Below the pieces are notes generated by a model that did no database searches, was not told where the DNA came from, and saw only the letters and a program-made list of their open reading frames with translations. Below are positions 1 to 12,946 of a DNA stretch of 64,000 nt, piece by piece. The DNA is from Parelaphostrongylus tenuis (lineage: Eukaryota > Nematoda > Chromadorea > Rhabditida > Metastrongylidae): positions 1-64,000 of the forward strand of contig JAHQIW010004775.1 of NCBI GenBank assembly GCA_019055375.1, given 5' to 3'. Within the stretch, counting starts at the first letter, position 1. Each line of letters opens with the position of its first letter. The translations under genes and the position numbers were made by a program.

Positions 1-225
1 CTTACGACCCGTTAGTCGGCAGTTACCCATTCTTCGTCTTTTGCTAATCTCTGTGGGTGTCTTTTCCCTACACTAAGAATCGGCTTTAATAAAATAGCTT
101 ATCTTTAGCAGACCGCATGACAAGCGTGGCTCAAAAATGATTCTTTGGCATATTGAAATTTGAGCTGTCGTCTCAAGAAAACACTCGGAACGAATGATAT
201 GATGTACTAACTTATTTGGCAGATG
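1..225 (+). repeat. Partial copy of the CGTGGCTCAAAAATGAT repeat family
   Basis: Matches the right half of the copies at 11.5 and 52.7 kb: GTCGGCAGTTACCC, TTCGTCTTTTGCTAATC, then GTGGCTCAAAAATGATTCTT and AAAACACTCGGAACGAATGA. It is cut by the window start. Confidence 0.7.
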
Positions 226-1750
226 ACAGAAAGTCGTAGAAAACGACGGCCTTCATCTTAAAGAATAGTTATCATTGTTTTTATTCGAATTTTATACATA
301 AATTGTCAATTTTTGAAAAGCGCCCCTGAACCTTCTTTCCAGTCTAGTATATCCATTAATGTTGAGTGGTATGTAAAACTTTAGGCCCAGACGGGATATC
401 GGACCCGCAGTCCACCTTTTCGGTGGGGGGGGGGGGCCAACAATAGCGTGTGTAACATCTTAGCATTAATGTTCAATGAAAAGATTTCTAGTTGATTACA
501 CATTTATCCAGAATTTGTCAGTCTAGGTGGGTCCAAAGTCGATATATGTTTGCCAGGCCAAATCGTTGTCGATTAGTTGCTGACAGGTCAGTGTCTTGTG
601 TCGTGGAAAGAGTGACGGCAGGAGAGGAGCGTCGGTAGTGTTTTTGATTAGCGCGGCTACTGAAAAGGTGAAATGCGGGTTCAATTCCGCCTGACATTCA
701 TAGTTTGCAAATCACTCAGCATTATAGATATTTATGTAATATCATACCACCGCTGAAACTATTTAGTAAAAAGAGTTCCAGTACATTAAGACTACTATAA
801 ATTTTTGATTTTTACCGACAAGTTGTCATGTTTATTTTCACAGTGTCAAAATCAGTGCGTCAAAATTTCCATCTTCACGGGTTTACGAGCTCGTTCTTCT
901 GATTTCTTGTCATCTGTTTCCTTATTCTCGATTGAAATAAGATTGAAAATGAGATTGCGCACTATTGAAGACAAGGCGCTCCAGACATGTGCAGCTGACG
1001 TTTGCAGCGTTTGGTTTGTTTCGAAAATCTTGAGACACCGAGCTTTTGTTTTAATTCTTCTGCTAGTCTAATTTTCGCCTTCTAAAGTTGTTCAAATCGA
1101 AAATCTGTATGATACCATAGAAATCAAGCGTCGGGTTGTATGTGAAAAATTTCAAGCACGTTGATTGATTTAACTTCGACTAAAAGTCTCAGGTTTTGCC
1201 ACGACCTCATCTGCCAGGAGTACTGTTCAAGTACTTTGAAGAGATTCCGAATTGCATCTTTGCAACAAATCCCGTTCGTATGCAATATGCTTCTCAGGAA
1301 ATAGTGGTTTTTCCGAAATGATCTCGTTGAGAAGATGTGCAGGTTTGCTTTTTTATGGTAATTGTTTTCGTTCAGAGTTGGAGCCGTAGTGCTACTATCG
1401 CGTTAATTATCGTTAACAAGTTTTACAATTCGGAGTGGTTTCAATGGTGTATTGGAAAATTCAGTGAGGCCTGAAAGGGTAACCGCTAGTAGTTAGTAGT
1501 AGGTAGTCGAAGCCACCTCAGGGTCCAGGTCATGCTCGAAACTCGGTTCTCTCGTAGTATATTTCTCGTCACACTATGCCGTCAAGAATGAATGAGCAGT
1601 CAAAAAGTCAAAAATTATATTTAATATTGTCATTATTTCCATTTATTACTGTCATTATTACCATTATTGATATTGTAGGCATGCGGTAAATGCTGTTGCG
1701 TCGGAAAATATCCCAAAAGTTTTGTGAAACGATTCTGAGTCAGGTAGTAG
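226..1750. other. No gene seen
   Basis: AT-rich. The 88-codon frame at 805..1071 has no coding features. A T-arm-like GCGGGTTCAATTCCGC at ~677 lacks the other tRNA arms. Nothing else identified. Confidence 0.5.
421..436 (+). repeat. Poly-G tract
   Basis: A run of about twelve to thirteen G after CGGTG. It may be a sequencing-sensitive site. Confidence 0.9.
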
Positions 1751-1751
1751 C

Positions 1752-2325
1752 CTTATTGAATCTCTCGTTTGTGGTTTTCTTTCAAGTTTTCATTCCTTTT
1801 CCCCGTATCAGTTTCTGCTTTATTCAACGAATTGACTATTTTACTCACAAGTTTGTTTTGAATTTGACTCTGATTCGCTTGTGCCTGGCTGTAAAACAAA
1901 GTTGATGTAGGCAGATATATTCAGAAAAAATGTAAGGACAAAGGAAGAGATATGAGTTTGCACGTTATTTCGTTGCAGCAAATGTTGTTCATACGTGATA
2001 GATATGTATGGAAATGTTACCACCAAATGTCTAAAAATTGTGTTTAGTAAATTACTATTTCGTTATAGTCAATTGGAATCATATACGATTGGATGAATGA
2101 AATGGTTAACGACAAATGTTTTGCTAAGAATAGTCAAAACTTGGGAATGTTATAGGCTAAATTATATTGACTAAATTGTATACAGCTACATATCAAATCT
2201 TTATTCAAACTCTCGTTTTTCGTTTTCCCCCAACTTTCATTCCTTTTCCCCTCTTAAATTTCTGTTTTCATTCAACGAACTGATTGTTTTACTCACATGT
2301 CTAGTAACCGAGCTTTGATTCCTTA
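1752..2325 (+). repeat. Diverged direct duplication of ~125 bp
   Basis: 1752..1880 and 2202..2325 share CTCTCGTTT, TTTCATTCCTTTTCCCC, TTTCTG, TTCAACGAA and GTTTTACTCACA or ATTTTACTCACA in the same order. A short GATTCCTTACAGGT echo recurs at 32780. The origin is unknown. Confidence 0.6.
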
Positions 2326-2744
2326 CAGGTACACCTTTCTCCACTGCCAGCCCACATAGCTCCAGTATTGTGGGAATTTGATCACGTGATGAATTTATAT
2401 CCGCTCCCTGATGTCCTTATTGTAGCTGACAAATTCCGATCTTTTGCTGAAATTCAAGCAGGTTTGTCTTCAGAGTTGTCGATCTTTGAAAGCTCATTTT
2501 GATTTCTTAATTACTATTCAACATAGAAACACTATTAATGTCCTAGGGCATCATCCTGTTGTCTTCGTTGATTTCATACCATGGCCCATTAACTTCCATT
2601 TTTCCATCCTTATCGCGTGCGAGACTAGCCCAGTTCATTTTCTCTTCAAGGGCTAATTGTGCATCATAGCCTTTCTATGTTTTTCGTGAAGAAATTGAAC
2701 TGTCGAGTCGTTTATCCTTGTGTAATGCGTTTGACATCTCGTGG

Positions 2745-4150
2745 AATTTATTTGATAACGGCTCTTGCCCAGCGGTTGTCCTTAAAACGTGTTACATGTT
2801 GGTCCACCATATCTTCGATAGTCTACTGTGACCATGACTTAATCAAGCAGGCAAGAAGGATGAACTATGACGCATCGGCCAGCTGAGACGATGAGCACGA
2901 CATCCATTTACTCTGTCTATGACACTTGAGAAGAACTATTTCTTGGAGCCTGCGATAGTCCGAGATGGCTGACATGGGCGTTCTCGCCGAAACAAGTTTG
3001 GCCATAAACACCGATTCATTTGAACACCTAGCAACACGGATCGGACGGTTGAAACTATGTGATTCAATAGCCTTCTAACTATCTTCGTTGTCTACTGATT
3101 AACATGAAGCTGTGACGAAGACGAAGCGAGACGCTTATTATAAACTCAAGAGGATTTTTCAGAGAAGACCATACATTGTTTAAGGTCATTATTGGAGATC
3201 TTGACGCAAAAGTAGGACTTATAGAAGCGCATGAAGTATGTTACTTTGGAAAGTACCGATTAGGACGGAGCGGACAGGGTGATAGAGTGTCTCAGTTTAT
3301 CATGACGATCTCACATGCTAGGTTTTCTCACAATTTCAGAAGTTCCACTCGCCACGGTGGACTTGAGAGTTTCACAATGGAAGGTATCATTACGAATTAG
3401 GTCACCACATTTCAGCATTTCGAAGGTTCTGCCTAACCAATACCGTCGTTGTTCAAGATTCCATACTAGAGCAGACCATCGCCTCTTTCCCGCAACCGAA
3501 AGTCGCAAAGTCGCCTAGAGACGTTTGCCTCCAGAAAACTCGAGCTGATACGTCAATATATGGAATTGCACGAGCAGCAAGAAATCGCTCACTTACGTCC
3601 AAACTTGTTAAATATAGCAGAGAAAAGGATATTTCGAAAAGGGAAAGCAGCGGTTTCTGGCCGAAGCTGCACAAGTGGAGAAAAGCGTTCATAAAAGCGC
3701 AACGGTGCTTCGCCAATTACTAAAGTAAGATTATTGCACTCTGACGCTCGGGTCTGTGACAGTTATAGCTTCCAGTAAGACAGTGGAAATGGAGAAAATC
3801 ATACACGATTTCTATTTGCATCTCTTCAACAGCGACGTCATCTTACCATCTTATGGATGAGAAAACATCATGCCGTTCCATCAGTTCACCTTTTCGAAAT
3901 CCGACATGTTATTTTGTTCGTTAAGAATAGAACGAAACTTGGTCCAAACAGGGTAAGACTTGAACACCTGAAGAACTTCCTCCAATTTTCATCAGCATTA
4001 TCGTTATATATTATCACTGACCCGACTCTTGGCATGTGATCTTCAAAAATACAAGGTTCCTAGTTAATGAACAACCAAGAGGACCCTGTTATTATCCGGA
4101 AAGGGACTTCTTTGGCATTGACAATCATCGATAAATATGCTTGCCACATA
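2745..4150 (+). pseudogene. RTE-type non-LTR retrotransposon relic: endonuclease to early RT
   Basis: Pieces in order and on one strand: LIKQARRMNYDA (near 2840), DSFEHLATRIGRL, KVIIGDLDAKVGL (endonuclease motif GDFNA.VG, around 3183), DHRLFPA (the SDH motif, around 3475), MEKIIHDFYLHLFNSDV (3790) and EIRHVILFVKNRTKLGPNRV (3896, RT domain 0/1). Many stops and shifts. The 3' half of RT is missing; the homology fades after ~4150. Confidence 0.75.
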
Positions 4151-7100
4151 GGGATCAAAATTCGGATCCTTTCTTTCGCTTGCAAGCTTACGGGATACCC
4201 CAGCATCGACCTTTCGACTGCGCCTTAAATAGAGCCGAATGGTCTTCTTTCCGTCCTCTTTACGTAAGGCTTAAGTTTCTGATACATCTTAAGGCAGGGA
4301 TAACCGTTGAGTCGAAAAGGTCTGCACAGAGTCGGGTGTTCTTGTTCTCTTCACTACACGCTCGAGGCTCTTGGGATCTTACTAAGAACCTCGCTTCGTT
4401 CTACTCAGCTCCAAGGCTGGGTCGTTCATCAGATTGATTTCCTCATCTTGATAGGCATAACTGTTGCTTTTCAGGGTTCTTCAATCCCTCAAGTTTAAAA
4501 GGAGTATTTGATACCAATCCATCTCTCATGAATGTTGTTTCTGTGGGATGCAGGCGAGAACTAGCCTTTTCACAAGCACTGTACTATAGGAACAATGTTT
4601 CAATAAAGCGAAGATGGTGTTATTGTCATCCAATAAATTCAATTCACTTACTCCCATGATGTCCCACTCTGATGTTCGCTGCTTCCAGCATTTAAATCGT
4701 TTTTCGTCCTTGTTCTAACGTCGTACAATACTCCTTTTACTCCTCTTTCCTAACATTTTGAAATACCAGCGACAACATTTGGCAGCAATTCAAATCTTCA
4801 ATGATGTATTCTACTTCGTTACGGTACTGGCCATAGAGAGGCTTTTTTGTCCATCGTTAGGCTTTTGAAAATGAATCCTTTGACGAAACCGGTCAAAGCC
4901 GGCATTGATTCACGTCGTTTCAGTCATAAACTTCTGATTGGGAGTGCTAGCTCAAATAAGTCGAATTTCATGACTAAGTCGTTCTAACGAGGATGGCAAC
5001 TCCGCCTACTCATCTACTATTGCATCTTCCGAGAAACAGTTCTTCTCAGGAGTCATAGACTACGTGAGATGGGTGGTGTCGTCTCGTCTCATCCAGGCCC
5101 ATGACGTTGCATCTTATCATTCAAAATCCTCTGTAAAGATTTCCTAAGCACTGCGCATCTATCGGAAGATTAGATCGTTACCTTAGTCGACTTGGCAGCT
5201 TCTTGAACTCGCCTTTCCTAGCGCTGTCATAGGAAATGATCATTTCTGGCCAATCGGACTCGTAATGAAGAAAAAATGCGCTGAAGTAACATTGCAGAAG
5301 CTGAGAGTTGGCCCCTGCACTCCATCTTGAGGAAGTACAAGATTGCTTTTCCTCCGCGCTTGATTTCACTATTAGCCACGTGGCCTACACCAAGTTCCCC
5401 GCGACTAGGCTAACAGAGTTCCTCTGTAACGGAGATATGTAGCTTTAGGATATATATAGAAAGAAATTGCGTATTTCATTGAATATATAACTTAGAATCC
5501 ATCGCAGTTACAAGCGAAATGTTTTTTTTTTTCAATAGAAACCGTCGTTTGTAATCCTGGATCATTCTCAAGTGGCTCATTTGGATTTCATGTTTATCTA
5601 CCGTATGAGCGGAAAATCGAAGACAGTGCAATTGATTTACCTGTGTAACACTGGCATCACGGATTCTGAGTTATTGAGTTTGTATTTCACTTACCAAAAG
5701 GCCGTTTGTCATTGCTGTTGGTTCACTTCATTTTTTTTACTTATCATAATTTCATCACTTCCTATTGTTTCACTTGTTGATCTCTTTATAGTTGTGACTT
5801 CATTTCTCTATGCAATGCTCACAAGCTTTGAGACATTTAGTTCTTTATGGTTGGTGGTATTTCGTACTGTGTTTTTTACCACAACGTTCCCTCTCCTCTC
5901 TAATGATCACATTTTGAATAATGGAAAAGTCATATCTTCGTCTGTGTAAGATTTCATTTAGACCAATCCCCACGGGTAGTCATGTGTAATTGGTTATGGT
6001 TGTTTAGAAAGGAGTTCCGATTTTATTTCAGTATGTTTAGGTTTTTAAAGTATGCAATAAAACAGATTTTGTGCACTTCTACAGTTGAATTACAGAAATG
6101 GTGAAAAAGAAGGCGACTGCAAACATTCAGGGTAAGCCCATTAAGATTTGAAAGATGATGCCTTGAATTATAAAGAGATAAATCTTTTGAAGTGAACCTA
6201 TATGAAATCTGTGGTGTTTAATGGGAAGCTACCGTAGCAGACAGAGGGAGCGACTTCATTCAAATTAGTTATAATATGTTGAAATTTTATCGAAACATTT
6301 TGGTGGGATCTTAAAATTCTTATTCATCCAACTTTTGTGACTAGAATACCGCTGTTAGTCGTTTTGAAGACAATCATGTTCTATTAGCACATCTCACAAG
6401 ATACATTGTATGCTATGAATTCGTGACGGACAAATGGAAGGGAGTGCACTGCATCTAATTCACTTCCTTTTCAGTAGTTCATTTGACGAAGAAGAGATAT
6501 TGACGGTTGTTTTGTAATAAGTTAGAATACTTTCAAAGATAGATGTTATAATGGACATGTTCATGAAAACTCGACATTGAATGATTTTTAGGAACCGTTT
6601 TTTTTTTTGTAGGAGTTTATTGGCTTACAATTTGAGTCATGTCTTTGTTTCCACTTGAAAAAAAGATTCAACAATAAGTCCGTAAAGCAGTTCTGAATGT
6701 TGTCGGCATGGTGGATTTTGCTTTTACGATGGATCACAGTAACGTATAGTAAATGGTAGCATACGTACCGTGTATATCCCAAAGAGCTAGTAAACACTCT
6801 TTCATAACTCTGTTAGATGCGTTCATAGCGCTTAGTCATGGAAAAATGCGGAGAAAGTCACTTCAGGAGAAAATTTCGAAGTATTTAAATTGTAATCATC
6901 GGATACAAACTCGTTCCGTAATCAACATTAGTTGTCTCACGCGGCAGCCGCGTAGATATGAGCGCCTCGTGTCTCTCTTGGATGTGCGATAAAGGTTATA
7001 TGCATTATCCATAAGCCTAATCATTATTCAACTGCTCGACTCAATAGAAGTCTCATTTTACTGGCGCTTCATTCCATATTCTCTAATGGGTTCCGCTCGT

Positions 7101-7817
7101 TCAAAGAATAAAAGTAGCATGTCAGTGATCGTATGGGGTCTTTCATTTCTGAATCTCGTATATCTGGTAGTTCTCATGTAAGCGTAGGGATATCTACGAG
7201 GTGAGCTCCTCGCGTACACAAGAATTTACTTAAACAGAAGTTTAAGGTGCGATCACCAGTGAGTAAAGCAGAAACTGTGCACCAAGACCGATTCTGCTGA
7301 ATGGAGGCAAAGCGTTCCACCTGAATTCACCCTCATTTATTGCACTGCTGAGAAAATGGATACATCACTTTTTTCCCTTCATAACTATCAGAGCTGAGAG
7401 CTGACATGAGGAGATCATTAGGATATAGCCGTTGTTACACGTGAATTTTCATAATTTTATTCCACACAATTTATATGGTTTTAGCGTAGTCTGCTCACTT
7501 CTATCCATCAACAATTCAATTTCACTTGGTGCAAGTCCATCACCATTCATTTTCAATGCTCTGAGAACAGGGTCTTTCCACATCTTCAGGCTTTACATTC
7601 AACAGCGTGATTTTCGGCTTAGCTCCTATGAGTAGGCCACTTTGTGCCTGTATAAAAGTGCACCTAGCCGACAGGCGTAATGCTAAGGAGGGAGCCCTAG
7701 TTTTCAGTTGGCGTCCATTTTCCAATGTCGATACATAGGTGTCTGTTTTGTCGTCTGCTCTACACAAGAGGAGAAGGACAAATGTTTCTAAATAATAAAT
7801 CTACATAACTAATATCT
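4151..7817. other. No gene seen
   Basis: The 125-codon frame at 5572..5949 is TTT/CTT-rich and hydrophobic but lacks plausible neighbours or a family. The 98-codon frame at 4141 follows the RTE relic and is not clearly RTE. No repeat could be assigned. Confidence 0.4.
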
Positions 7818-8595
7818 GCGAAGAACTGGCTTTCATTTTGAACTTTCAAATGCACTCTCTGGAAGTCATTGACTTACAAAATGGTATCGAAAGCCAAGCA
7901 GCAAAAGCATACCAATAAAGTACCTCTCTTCGCATTCCTCACACACCATGAAAGCACTTGCCCGAAACATGTACCGAATATCTGCAAGTGCTTGAAGGGG
8001 AGGGAGAAAGAGGAGAGAGTCACCACTTTTGTCGCGAGAAATTGCCATTCCAAATGGCTACGAAAGAATAACCGCTAAGGCTAGGTCAAAAGGGATGGAT
8101 AAGTACCCCAACGAGAACAAAAGTGTACCAAGGTTTAAGACAGTTTCGAAACTGCCCTTCATAACAAATGAATTAAGTGCCGCCATCAAAGATGTCTAAA
8201 AAACAGCGGTCTAGGAAATTCTGTAGGAATTGTAGACTTTCCACCTAAAACGTTACGTCATGAATTAGATCGGAACCGCCTGTATGACAGTCTATGTGTA
8301 ACAAAAAGCTGCGCGATATGTGCTAACGGTAGAGACGGAGACTGCATGAGTAGAGGTATTGTATAACTTACCTCTTCTAGAGCATGTGGTGATGAATACA
8401 CTGATGAGACGGATATACCACTTTATGTCCCCATAAAAGAGCACCAAACAGGAAATTAAAAAGTCGCATGTCCTTAGGTAGATAAAGGAGAGAAAGACAA
8501 TGGTGACAATTGTGGGGAGGTGGTTAAATTCTGGTGCACGAGTCAAAAATGTCGGCGGGAGAAACCTTTGAAACTTTGTAGATAAAATTATTTAC
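7818..8595 (+). pseudogene. PLE-3 relic: RT thumb, linker and GIY-YIG, multiply frame-shifted
   Basis: Reading between frames gives TKWYRKPSSKSIPIKYLSSH, then SHTMKALARNMYR, REIAIPNGYE, LPFITNELSAAIK, NRLYDSLCV and ICANGRDGDCMSRGIV, followed by a DEYTDETDIPLYVPIKEH version of the nuclease. Each matches the corresponding part of PLE-1 in order, on the opposite strand to PLE-1 and PLE-2. Stops and indels abound. Confidence 0.8.
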
Positions 8596-8825
8596 TAGTC
8601 TGAGTAGCAATACCTCTCACCTATCAGTTGACATCTCCGCTCCATCTGATTTACCGACATAGTGCGCATTCAAACATCATCCCTCGCGAAGAACTTAGGT
8701 ACTTTTACACCTGATAACCAGTGAGTGGTCTCTCTTGAATAAAGTAATTTCATAAATACCATAGGCTTTTCTTTGTACTATAGGTAGTTCATATATTGAG
8801 AATAATGTTGCATAATTACGTTCAG

Positions 8826-9126
8826 GAGCGCATGTGGCGCAGTGGTTAGAGGTGCTCTGCTCGCAAAAGAGGCCGTTGGTTCGAGCTTGTGCTCACAGGC
8901 TCACCAAGCCATTCATCCCTCCGGGGTCGGTAAATTGGTACCGGACTGGTTACAAACTTGTCTGGGAGGATAAGCAGCACTGACTCGATACAGAGGGAGG
9001 CCACCGCGATTCATTGTAAAAGCCAGATATGCATTCAATCACCTCAAACGAAGTTAAAAATTAAAGACGAATGCATGGCACATCCCTCAGGGATTAATCA
9101 AGTCCGAGAGCCTTACACTTTGTCCT
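8826..9126 (+). repeat. tRNA-derived SINE copy 1
   Basis: The head GAGCGCATGTGGCGCAGTGG has a Pol III A box (TGGCGCAGTGG). GGTTCGAGC is the B box. The body (CCTCCGGGGTCGGTAAATTG, GGATAAGCAGCACTGACTCG) is shared with the copies below. Ends near CCTTACACTTTGTCC. Confidence 0.85.
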
Positions 9127-9224
9127 TCAAATTACGTCCAGGCTTTACCCTTTCAAGGCCACGTGTACTACTCATGTTCATGCGCATTTTTGTGGTTCTA
9201 TCGTCGAGCAGACTTTTCATCGGA

Positions 9225-9720
9225 TAGTGAGTAGTCATTCGATAGCTGAAAAAATTGCGGTTCTGATACTACGCTTAATTATTGAAAACACTATTGTAGT
9301 GAGCTGCAGCAACGCATAGAAAATCAAATTGTTTCTGCGGAGTATATAATATAATTTGCACTTGTGTTTACTTGGCTTTTTCACCAAACAAAGGTTTTTC
9401 ATTAAAGTTTTAATGGTCATTTGAAAGCCAGAAAATTGGAGATTCTAATATAAATTAGGATTTTGATTTAATTCTTAATCGAAGCTGTTTACTACGCTGT
9501 AGTAACGACGACCAGAAATTACGTTTCGCCTTCGAATGCTTTGCATGCTTTGCTGTCATTTATACTTGGCTTTATAGTAGAGTTCTAGTAATCATTCAAT
9601 AGCTCAGAGAATGTAAACTATGAAAAAAAAATTGTTCCTTTTGAAGTGAATTGTTACAGCGCTGTATCAAGGTAACTAAGATCACGTTTCACATTCCGAG
9701 TAATCAACGTCCCTTGAACT
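9225..9720. repeat. Diverged GCTGTAACAGC-family units
   Basis: About three units with TCATTCGATAGCT or TAATCATTCAATAGCT starts and TACGCTGTAGTAAC or CAGCGCTGTATC centres, spaced by ~190 bp. They resemble the array at 45.8-46.8 kb. Open frames across them are AT-driven. Confidence 0.5.
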
Positions 9721-10281
9721 TTGCAGTGGGTGTATCTGTACTTGCAGTTTGAAACTCGTACGCTGGAGACAGTTTATGATCAAAAAGAATGATATGTTAC
9801 TGAAGAAATGCTATAGAGTCCTTTTCAATAAGAAGAACGCCCACTTTTCCTTTACTTCTCATTTTTTGACGACATGTAAAAATGTGATTCAGAAACACAT
9901 TTTCTACAATGTATGACTTTTCCAAAAAGCTTATCTGTTTGACTTCTATTACGCAGTGATACAAAGTACTGCAAATAATTGGAACTGAGCAAATCCTAAT
10001 GTGAAAACTCAAAGCACTTTCCCATATCCCTTTCCATATGAAAAATACTTATTTTTCAATCTTTTCTGACATTCTATTAAATCTCTGATAGATTGAACCT
10101 TGAAAATTTGAACGGTAACTTTTATTTTACAGATGGTTTCTATATTATGCTATATTAGTAAAAATAATATTTTATTTATTACATCCTCAAGCATCTTGCG
10201 CTGCACACAGCTTTTCATTCAGACTTTTGACAAGCATTCGATTACACAAATCTCAACGTTTTTCAATGGTATGCTTGGTTT

Positions 10282-10690
10282 TTGAGAAAACTTTTTAGTG
10301 CGCTGTTACAGCGAAAAAAATATTGAGTTTTCGCACTCGGCGCCGTAACCATCGCGCAGCGCAATTCACACATGGCGTCAATGCGTCCCCTATAGCAACT
10401 CCGCAAGGCTTTGTTGCTATTTTTCACCTTTACGGTTTGCGACTGTCGTGTCAATGTCATCGACCATTTAGGGCTCATAGTACTCAGGTCTGAGTTGAGT
10501 TCTTTGTAATAAATATTTTGACAGGACAGTTGCAAACCGAAAAGGTGAAGAATAGCAATAAAGCCTTGCCAAGTTCCATTACGGGGCACATCACACCAAG
10601 TGTGAATTGCACTGCGCGATGGACACCGCGCCGAGTGCGAAACTCAATATTTTTTTCGCTGTAACAAAGCACTAAGAAGTGTTTTCTAAA
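10282..10690. repeat. 409-bp inverted repeat (foldback), GCTGTTACAGCG family
   Basis: The arms 10282..10460 and 10512..10690 are inverted copies (left TTTTAGTGCGCTGTTACAGC, right inverted GCTGTAACAAAGCACTAAGA), separated by ~50 bp. By eye they are about 85% alike. Two overlapping minus-strand frames cross it but have no coding features. Confidence 0.8.
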
Positions 10691-10934
10691 AACTGTGTCT
10701 AAATCAGAAATTGTTGAGATACGTGCTATCAAATGGTTAATGAAAATTTGAGAGAAAAGCTGTGTCCAGCGAGTACTCAAATGTTCTGCACAGTTTTATT
10801 CTTACTACCACAGCGCACTTAGAGTATCCTTTTCAATAATCAAGCACACCACTGGAATTTTTCAGACTAGTTATTAAGAAGCGATGGCCTGACCTCAATT
10901 TGCGAAATCCATCCATATTGGTGCAAGGTATGTG

Positions 10935-11670
10935 GCCGAATGTGAAAAACAATTGTAATTTTATCTTTCGTCTCGAGTGTTTTCTCGAGACCACAACTCA
11001 GATTCCAATATGACAAATAATTATTTCTGAGCCGTGCATGTTATGTGGTCTTTCAAAATTGATTGACTTATAGAGCTCGATACACGTGTTTTGATCTTGT
11101 CGTCAGTCGTGCAGTTACCCTTTCGTCTTTTACCAATCCTGTATGAGTGCTCCAGTCCCCACACCAAGAGTTAGCGACGACGAACGTTTTACACTCTCTG
11201 TCCAGTGAAATTATCACCGAACACAGAGTGTTGTTCACTAGATTGCTCTTGGCTAGTATATATAATATATCAAATCTTTAAAAAACCACGTGACATTCGT
11301 GGTTCAAAAATGATTATTTGACATTTTGAAATTTGGACTGTGGTTTTTTTTTAGAAAACACTCGAAACGAAATATATGATATATCAAATAAATTAGCCAA
11401 GAGCAATCGGGTGTACAGCACTCTGTGCTCGGTGATAATTTCACTGGGCATAGAGTGTAAAACGTTCGTCGGCGCTGACTCTTAGTGTGGGGATTAGAGC
11501 TCCAACACAGGTTTGGCAAAAGACGGAAGGGTAACTGCCCGACTGACGAGACCACAAGGTCGAGACACGTGTATCGGGCTCCACAAGTCAGCCCGTTTTA
11601 AAAGACTACATCACATGCGTGGCTTAAAAATGATCATTTGACATATTGAAATCTTAATTTTGATGTTATA
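10935..11670. mobile_element. Near-palindrome of two head-to-head MITE-like units
   Basis: The left arm (to 11255) is the inverted copy of the right arm (from 11394), with TAGCCAAGAGCAATC at the inner edges and ~280-320 bp per arm. The 138-bp centre is itself a copy of the unit end (CGTGGTTCAAAAATGATTAT). The order is therefore end, core, end, core, end. Arm content includes GAACGTTTTACACTCT and ACACGTGTATCGGGCTC. No ORF; it is non-autonomous. Confidence 0.75.
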
Positions 11671-12480
11671 GCGCGAAAAAATTTTTTCAGAGAAACAAAA
11701 ATCAAAAGAGAAAATATGTCTTCATTTAGTAAGAGCGAAATACGTTTCTGAATATGGATACGGATGGGGAAAAGTATCAAAATTAGTTATGGTTAGAGTC
11801 ATCGATAATCTGGCATTTCATGCGCTGTGTACAGCTTTTTCGACAATTAGTCATTGTTTTTTCGATTTTCAGTCACTATTATGATTTTTGAGTATTGTAG
11901 ACAACAAAATATATCAAAGTAAAAGATTTTTAGCATGTCCTTTTTACATTTATTACAGTCGACAGAATGCCAACATCACTGTGATTGCGTAGTAAATGAG
12001 AGCCTTTTTAATCAAACAGAGGCGTTATATCTGCACCAAGGCAGAAGACTGTGTAGAGAAATTTGTAAAGTACCAAAATCTCACAAGAGACTCTAGAATT
12101 ATTTCCAAGACGGTGAAAAGCTCTAATCAAATAACAAACATCGCTCACCGGCGGCAATTTGCACTGCGAGTGGCGACATCAGCTGTGGTTCCCAAAGGGT
12201 TAAGGAATGTAAAGTCGCCAAAACGTCAGCCATTGATTTTGGAGAGACATGGCAACCTCGCACAAGTTTTGAATAAAGATCAGTTTTGCAACACCCGGTG
12301 ATGTAGACTGATGCGCAAAAACTAGCGTAAAAAGAGTGGTGTCAAAACAGGCGTCAGTGGTGCAACGGTTCAGCATGCGCCCTCGGATAGGCTTGAATGT
12401 AAGTTGGAGTCCTACCTGGTTCAAAAGTTTTGCACATCACTTTTCATCACTAGGTGTATTTTAACATCATATCACCTCTA
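11671..12480. other. No gene identified
   Basis: A 101-codon plus frame (11996..12301) is polar and basic without a recognisable domain. GTCAGTGGTGCAACGGTTCAGC at ~12354 is A-box-like and may be an unrelated SINE. Confidence 0.3.
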
Positions 12481-12481
12481 A

Positions 12482-12786
12482 GAAGCGCATCTGGCGCGAT
12501 GGTTAGAGGTGCTCTGCGTCGCACATAGGGTCGATGGTTCGATGTCGTGCCTATGGCTTACCAAGCCATCATCTCTCCGGGGTCGGTAAATTGGTAACAG
12601 TCTGATCTTAGATCTGTCTGGGAAGATAAGCAGCACTGACTCAATACAGCAGGAGACCACCGCGAATCATTGTAAAGGACAGATATGAATCATTTACCTC
12701 AAACGAAATTAGAAGTTGAAGATGAATGCATGGCGCACCCCAAAGGGATTGATTAGCGCCGAGAGCTTTATCCTTTATCCTTTATC
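12482..12786 (+). repeat. tRNA-derived SINE copy 2
   Basis: Head AAGCGCATCTGGCGCGATGG, B box GGTTCGATG, and a 3' end with two to three TTTATCC repeats (TTTATCCTTTATCC), the tail of this family. Confidence 0.85.
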
Positions 12787-12946
12787 GCCGCTAAAAGCGG
12801 GCTAATAGGAAGAATTTTGTGAAATATTGGTTCTTAAGATCTTGTTGGAAGTTTCATTGATCATCTCGAGGTTGTAGGCTTACGGAAGGAAAAATACAGT
12901 TGAGTGCTAGCAAAGGGTGAATGTGTGCACACATATGATAAAGTAT

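Noticed and set aside
650..700. tRNA gene suggested by GCGGGTTCAATTCCGC
   Set aside because: Only a T-arm-like hairpin; no acceptor stem, D arm or anticodon arm could be placed.
4975..5040. Similarity to 59857..59910 (CTACTATTGC blocks) as a repeat family
   Set aside because: Match is short and broken; could be chance.
5572..5949. 125-codon hydrophobic plus-strand frame
   Set aside because: Composition follows the TTT/CTT-rich DNA; no splice context, family or conserved motif.
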